Assembly: GCA_946478645.1 (NCBI GenBank)
Contig: CAMLCW010000191.1
Location: 1-9,772 of the forward strand
Origin: an uncultured Variovorax sp.
GTDB taxonomy: Bacteria > Pseudomonadota > Gammaproteobacteria > Burkholderiales > Burkholderiaceae
Length of the DNA: 9,772 bases
Direction of reading: 5' to 3'
Shown: positions 6,721 to 9,772 of the stretch, in pieces
Layout: the number at the start of each line of letters is the position of its first letter
Position numbering within the stretch: position 1 is the first letter of the stretch
The notes under the pieces: generated by a model
The model's database searches: none
What the model saw: the letters and a program-made list of their open reading frames with translations, nothing else
Told to the model about the DNA's origin: nothing
Made by a program: the position numbers and the translations under genes

Positions 6721-7134
6721 ATGCAAAGCATCTTCCATCTCGCCTTCCACGTCCGCGATCTCGACGTGGCGCGCCGTTTCTATGGCGACGTCCTGGGCTG
6801 CGCCGAAGGCCGCAGCACCGACACCTGGGTCGACTTCGACTTCTTCGGCCACCAGATCTCGCTGCACCTCGGCGAACCCTTCGCCACCACGCGCACCGGC
6901 CAGGTGGGCAGCGCGCTGGTTCCCATGCCGCATTTCGGCATCGTGCTCGAACTGCCCGACTGGAAGGCGCTCGCCGGGCGGCTCGAGGCGGCGGCGACCG
7001 ATTTCGTGCTGCCGCCGCAGGTGCGTTTCGAGGGCGAGCCCGGCGAGCAGTGGACCATGTTCTTCTGCGATCCGTTCGGCAACCCGATCGAGGTCAAGGG
7101 CTTCCGGTCGTTCGCCTCGCTCTACGACAAATGA
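6721..7134 (+). CDS. VOC (glyoxalase/dioxygenase fold) protein
   Basis: This 137-residue cytoplasmic protein has the vicinal-oxygen-chelate fold. The opening strand FHLAFHVRDLDVARRFY is followed by YGDVLGC. The C-terminal strand pattern FFCDPFGNPIEVKGF is typical of the family. Candidate metal ligands are His10, His71 (MPHFGIVLE) and Glu124 (NPIEVKG). Members include glyoxalases, extradiol dioxygenases and fosfomycin or bleomycin resistance proteins; sequence alone does not decide the reaction. It begins a plus-strand pair that diverges from the GumN gene (82 bp between starts), and its stop codon overlaps the start of the MORN-repeat gene. The start is supported by family similarity beginning at residue 3-5 and by the -10-like hexamer spacing rather than by a Shine-Dalgarno sequence. 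Confidence 0.88.
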   Translation: MQSIFHLAFHVRDLDVARRFYGDVLGCAEGRSTDTWVDFDFFGHQISLHLGEPFATTRTGQVGSALVPMPHFGIVLELPDWKALAGRLEAAATDFVLPPQVRFEGEPGEQWTMFFCDPFGNPIEVKGFRSFASLYDK

Positions 7135-8318
7135 CCTTCCTCGGCCGGGCCACCAGGCGCACCGGTGCGGTCGCGGCCACACTCGCGCTGCCATGGCTTC
7201 TCGCGGCAGGCGCGGCGCATGCCGCCGTGCTCGACTGCGAGCTCAACGGCCGCAGCGTCAACCCGGCGGACGGCGGCAGCACCGCAGGCAAGACCGGCCT
7301 CATGCGCTGCAAGGATCGCGGCACCGGCGAGCTCCAGCGCGAGCAGCAGTTGCAGAACGGCGTCTTCATGGGCCTGGTGCGCTTCTACGAGAAAGGCAAG
7401 CTCGCGCGGGAGCACACCCTCAATGCCGCCGGCAACATCCACGGTCCGGCGCGCGAGTTCGCGCCCAACGGGCAGGTGCTGCGCGAGGCGGTCTACGACG
7501 ACGGCCAGGAACGCGGCCTCGTGCGCAGCTTCCATCCGGGCGGCACGCTGCGCCGCGCCACTTTCTATCCGAACATCGGCACCGACCGGGCTTTCGCCGA
7601 ATTCACCGAGCGCGGGCAACTGTCGGCGCTGCGCTGCGGCGAGGCCCCGGTGCTCGCGCCCGCGGTCGACGATGCAAAGCTCTGCGGCTTCATCGGCGGG
7701 CCGTCGCAGGTCGAGCTCTTCGATGCACGCGGCATCCTGCGCTCGCGGCTGTCGTTCGTGATGGGCAAGCGCGTGCGTTCGCTGAGCTTCTATGACAACG
7801 GCAAACCCGCGGTGCAGGACGAGACCATCGGCAACCAGCGCACCGAACGCCAGTTTTCGTCCGAGGGCGTGAAGCGGCGCGAAACCGCCTGGCTGCTGCT
7901 GGGACGCAGCGCGGTCAAGCAGCGCGAACAGGAGTTCTCCGAAAAGGGCACGCTGATCCGCGACCAGCGCTGGAACAGCGCCGGCGTGCCGATCGGCGAC
8001 GACAGCTACTACCTCAACGGCCAGCCGCGCGCCCGTTCGGCCTTCAGCGGGAACGGCGCGGCGCGCACCGTCGAGATCACCGAGTTCTACGACACCGGCC
8101 AGCGTGCCGCGCAGGGCCGCTTCAAGGCGGCGGTCCGCGCCCGGCAAGTGCCGATCGGCACGCACCGCCGCTTCAGCGAAAGCGGCGTGCTGCTGGCCGA
8201 GTCGACCTTCGATGCCAACGGCCGCGTGACACGCGAGCGCAGTTGGGACGAAGCCGGCGAACCGCTCGGCGACGACGAAGTCTTCGAGGACGGCTCGCGC
8301 AAGGCGTACGCGCGCTGA
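7131..8318 (+). CDS. exported MORN_2/YwqK-like repeat protein
   Basis: This 395-residue protein has a signal peptide (1-31, twin basic R9-R10, hydrophobic core, AHA cleavage site). About ten or eleven degenerate repeats of roughly 20-30 residues follow, with the MORN_2 pattern of aromatic-x2-xGxL/V: FYEKGKLARE, FAPNGQVLRE, FHPGGTLRRA, FYDNGKPAVQ, FSEKGTLIRD, FYDTGQRAAQ and FSESGVLLAE are examples. Such proteins are often labelled as YwqK-family antitoxins, but nothing here supports an antitoxin role. The export signal suggests a periplasmic or surface beta-sheet protein. Four cysteines (C36, C60, C169, C185) form two likely disulfide pairs. The ATG overlaps the VOC stop as ATGA (7131-7134) and lacks a Shine-Dalgarno sequence, indicating translational coupling. 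The frame is open far upstream, but that part only shadows the VOC and GumN genes. No function is known. Confidence 0.85.
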   Translation: MTFLGRATRRTGAVAATLALPWLLAAGAAHAAVLDCELNGRSVNPADGGSTAGKTGLMRCKDRGTGELQREQQLQNGVFMGLVRFYEKGKLAREHTLNAAGNIHGPAREFAPNGQVLREAVYDDGQERGLVRSFHPGGTLRRATFYPNIGTDRAFAEFTERGQLSALRCGEAPVLAPAVDDAKLCGFIGGPSQVELFDARGILRSRLSFVMGKRVRSLSFYDNGKPAVQDETIGNQRTERQFSSEGVKRRETAWLLLGRSAVKQREQEFSEKGTLIRDQRWNSAGVPIGDDSYYLNGQPRARSAFSGNGAARTVEITEFYDTGQRAAQGRFKAAVRARQVPIGTHRRFSESGVLLAESTFDANGRVTRERSWDEAGEPLGDDEVFEDGSRKAYAR

Positions 8319-8360
8319 AGGCCTGACCGCCACGCCCGGACAGCCGGCCAACCGGGGCGC

Positions 8361-8436
8361 GCGCGGAACCGGCTTCGCCGGGCCGCTGCGTGTGCCCCCC
8401 AGTGGGGGGAGGCGCTGCAGGCGCTTCGGGGGGCGT
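8361..8436. repeat. hairpin-rich intergenic element
   Basis: The 120 bp between the convergent MORN and TctC genes hold a compact series of inverted repeats. These are CCGGC/GCCGG with loop TTC (8369-8381), CCCCCC/GGGGGG with loop AGT (8395-8409), and GCGC/GCGC with loop TGCAG (8412-8424). A second G run, GGGGGGC (8428-8434), can also pair with GCCCCCC (8394-8400), so two exclusive folds are possible. The element may act as a bidirectional terminator or mRNA-end stabiliser for the converging genes. From memory, similar CCGGC-loop-GCCGG plus C6/G6 blocks recur between genes in Variovorax-type genomes; I could not verify this here. Confidence 0.6.
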
Positions 8437-8438
8437 CT

Positions 8439-9413
8439 TCAATCCAGCTTGATTCCCGTCTGCTTGATGATCGGTCCCCAGCGCCGCGACTCGGCACGCG
8501 ACAGCGCCGCGAACTGCTCGGGCGTGCCGGGCATCGCCTCCATGCCGAAATCGTCGAAGCGCTTTTGCACCTGCGGATTGCCGAAGGCGCGGTTGAGCTC
8601 GCTGTTGAGCCTGGCCACCACCGCTGCAGGCATGCCGGCCGGCCCGAGCACGCCCTGGAAGGCGAACACCTCCGAATTGGAAACGCCCACCTCGGCCAGC
8701 GTCGGCACCTCGGGCAGCTGCTTGCTGCGCGCACCCGAGCCGATCGCCAGCACGCGCACCTTGTTGCCCTTCATGATCGGCAGGCCCGAGGCCAGGTCGA
8801 GGAACATGCAGGGCACCTGTCCGCCCATCACGTCGGCCATGGCCGGCGCGGCGCCACGGTAGGGAATGTGGGTGATGAAGGTGCCGGTGCGCACCTTGAA
8901 CATCTCCATGGCCAGGTGGTGCGGCGAGCCGTTGCCGGGCGATGCGTAGTTGACCTTGCCCGGATTGGCCTTCACGTAGGCCAGGAACTCCTTGAAGTTC
9001 TTGGCCGGAAAGTCCGGGTGCACCACCAGCGCGAGCGGGAACTTGCCGATCGCGCCGATGTAGCTGAAGTCCTTCACGGGGCTGAACGGCAGCTTGCCGA
9101 ACAGGTGCTCGTTGAACGCCAGCACCGCGTTGTCGGCCGACAGCACGGTATAGCCGTCGGGCTTGCTCTTGGCGACCAGGTCGGCGCCGATGTTGGTCGA
9201 TGCGCCGGGCCGGTTGTCGATGATGATCTGCTGGCCCAGCGCCGCGCGCATGGCCTCGGCGAGCGAGCGTGCGATCACGTCGGTGCCGCCGCCCGCCGGG
9301 TAGGGCACCACCCAGCGGATCAGTTGCGAGGGATAGTCCTGCGCGCGGGCCAGAGGCGCGGCAGCCACGGCGGCGCCGGAGGCGAGCGTGGCAAGAAGGG
9401 TACGGCGGTCCAT
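8439..9413 (-). CDS. Bug/TctC family tripartite tricarboxylate transporter substrate-binding protein
   Basis: This 324-residue periplasmic binding protein is of normal length for the Bug family, which binds carboxylates and other small ligands for TTT transporters or signalling. The N-terminus MDRRTLLATL with an Ala-rich core and ARA cleavage site (24/25) resembles a Tat-type signal, although Sec export is possible. The family blocks are present: IRWVVPYPAGGGTDVIAR (about 32-49), IDNRPGASTNIGAD and KPDGYTVL, then VNYASPGNGSPHHLAMEMF and HIPYRGAAPAMADVMGGQV. No membrane subunits lie nearby, as is usual for the many orphan Bug proteins of beta-proteobacteria. It follows DUF2783 by 25 nt and probably shares a transcript with the FAD oxidoreductase further upstream, which suggests that the ligand is that enzyme's substrate or a related compound. 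The ligand cannot be read from sequence. Confidence 0.92.
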   Translation of the reverse strand: MDRRTLLATLASGAAVAAAPLARAQDYPSQLIRWVVPYPAGGGTDVIARSLAEAMRAALGQQIIIDNRPGASTNIGADLVAKSKPDGYTVLSADNAVLAFNEHLFGKLPFSPVKDFSYIGAIGKFPLALVVHPDFPAKNFKEFLAYVKANPGKVNYASPGNGSPHHLAMEMFKVRTGTFITHIPYRGAAPAMADVMGGQVPCMFLDLASGLPIMKGNKVRVLAIGSGARSKQLPEVPTLAEVGVSNSEVFAFQGVLGPAGMPAAVVARLNSELNRAFGNPQVQKRFDDFGMEAMPGTPEQFAALSRAESRRWGPIIKQTGIKLD

Positions 9414-9422
9414 GAGGGTCAT

Positions 9423-9426
9423 CTCC
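9423..9426 (-). promoter_or_regulatory. ribosome-binding site deciding the TctC start
   Basis: GGAG (9426-9423, minus strand) abuts the ATG at 9422 with no spacer but lies 9 nt before the ATG at 9413. The second distance can work and the first cannot, so the protein is taken to begin MDRRTLL rather than MTLMDRR. Confidence 0.6.
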
Positions 9427-9438
9427 AGAGTTCGTTCG

Positions 9439-9669
9439 TTATTCGGATGCGGAAAGCGATGGTACGGGCAGCGCCTGCAGTGCGTCGGCCAGCGCGGTGC
9501 GGCAGCGCGCCTCGTCGCCGACCTGCTCGAACAGCAGCAGCGCCAGCCGCGCCAGGAACAGCGATTCGCGCTCGGCACCCGCCTCGCTGATCGCATTCGC
9601 GCAGGCGGCATAGAGCCGGTCACGGGCCTCGGGCGGAAGCGATGCGGGAATGGTCGTGGTGGTGGTCAT
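9439..9669 (-). CDS. DUF2783 family small protein
   Basis: This 76-residue soluble protein has no signal peptide. The core RDRLYAACANAISEAGAERE followed by LARLALLLFEQVGD resembles DUF2783, a helical family of about 60-75 residues seen next to FAD-dependent oxidoreductases. Its function is unknown; a partner or accessory role for the adjacent enzyme is inferred only from gene order. The ATG overlaps the stop of the upstream oxidoreductase (ATGA, 9669-9666), and GGAGG (9684-9680) lies 10 nt upstream, so translation is coupled. The N-terminus is a run of five threonines, probably disordered. The TctC gene follows after 25 nt. Confidence 0.75.
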   Translation of the reverse strand: MTTTTTIPASLPPEARDRLYAACANAISEAGAERESLFLARLALLLFEQVGDEARCRTALADALQALPVPSLSASE

Positions 9670-9772
9670 GCCGTGGTTTCCTCCGAAAGACGGGCAGCGG
9701 CGCGCGCGAGCGCCGGGGCCAGCGCGCCGGCCGGCAGGCGGCGCCAGCGCGCGGCCACATGGCCGTCCGGGC
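9666..9772 (-). CDS. FAD-dependent monooxygenase, C-terminal end (partial)
   Basis: Only the last 34 codons are inside the window; the gene enters from the right edge. It reads PDGHVAARWRRLPAG and ends in SEETTA before TGA (9668-9666). The PDGHVAARW block matches the RPDxHVAWR-like C-terminal motif of aromatic-ring FAD hydroxylases of the MhpA/PheA/TfdB type, which is why this family is proposed. Its stop overlaps the DUF2783 start by 4 nt, and DUF2783 genes commonly follow such oxidoreductases. The substrate is unknown, and the family call rests on a very short segment plus context. Confidence 0.65.
   Translation of the reverse strand, partial: PDGHVAARWRRLPAGALAPALARAAARLSEETTA

Noticed and set aside
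6639..6731. Longer GumN starts at 6731, 6689 or 6668
   Set aside because: They give an overlong N-terminus before the signal peptide, one crosses the VOC start, and none has a ribosome-binding site.
7131..8318. MORN_2 protein as the antitoxin of a toxin-antitoxin pair
   Set aside because: It is exported, long, and paired with a VOC enzyme, not a recognisable toxin. The name comes only from family labelling.
9414..9623. Upstream starts for the TctC protein (9623 or 9422)
   Set aside because: The 9623 start overlaps DUF2783 in another frame. The 9422 ATG has its GGAG with no spacer, while 9413 has a usable 9-nt spacer.

Overview
The window is very GC-rich, densely coded DNA with strong third-position G/C bias. 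A Bug/TctC-type periplasmic binding protein, a Uup-type ABC-F protein, a ClsC-like phospholipase D protein and a DUF2783/FAD-oxidoreductase pair together point to a beta-proteobacterium, most likely Comamonadaceae (Variovorax or a close relative). The genus is an inference from gene content and style, not a database match. There are nine genes (eight complete, one cut by the right edge). No RNA gene, CRISPR array or insertion sequence was seen.

Layout. 1-255 is a non-coding leader with a perfect 20-bp-stem hairpin just before uup (256-2157, +). Next comes a ClsC-like exported phospholipase D/cardiolipin synthase protein (2242-3990, +). It converges on a minus-strand block read right to left: TraB/GumN protein (6638-5391), DUF2946 protein (5379-5014) and a two-domain YcnI + PCu(A)C copper protein (4902-4000). 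Divergent from GumN is a plus-strand pair, a VOC/glyoxalase-fold protein (6721-7134) and an exported MORN_2/YwqK-like repeat protein (7131-8318), whose start and stop codons overlap. After a hairpin-rich intergenic element (about 8361-8436) comes a minus-strand operon: the 3' end of an FAD-dependent monooxygenase (from beyond 9772 to 9666), DUF2783 (9669-9439) and a Bug/TctC solute-binding protein (9413-8439).

How the genes work together. DUF2946 plus YcnI-PCu(A)C looks like a periplasmic copper acquisition or delivery module, with the GumN-like protein immediately upstream. The FAD monooxygenase, DUF2783 and TctC trio looks like uptake and hydroxylation of an aromatic or other carboxylated substrate. 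Uup and the PLD protein are stand-alone housekeeping and envelope functions.

The most interesting signal is regulatory. Four starts (uup, DUF2946, GumN, VOC) have a sigma70 -10-like hexamer (GATAAT, GATAAT, GATACT, CATAAT) ending only 7-10 nt before the ATG, and none has a Shine-Dalgarno sequence. This predicts leaderless or nearly leaderless mRNAs. The GumN and VOC starts form a mirrored pair with 13 of 15 identical bases.
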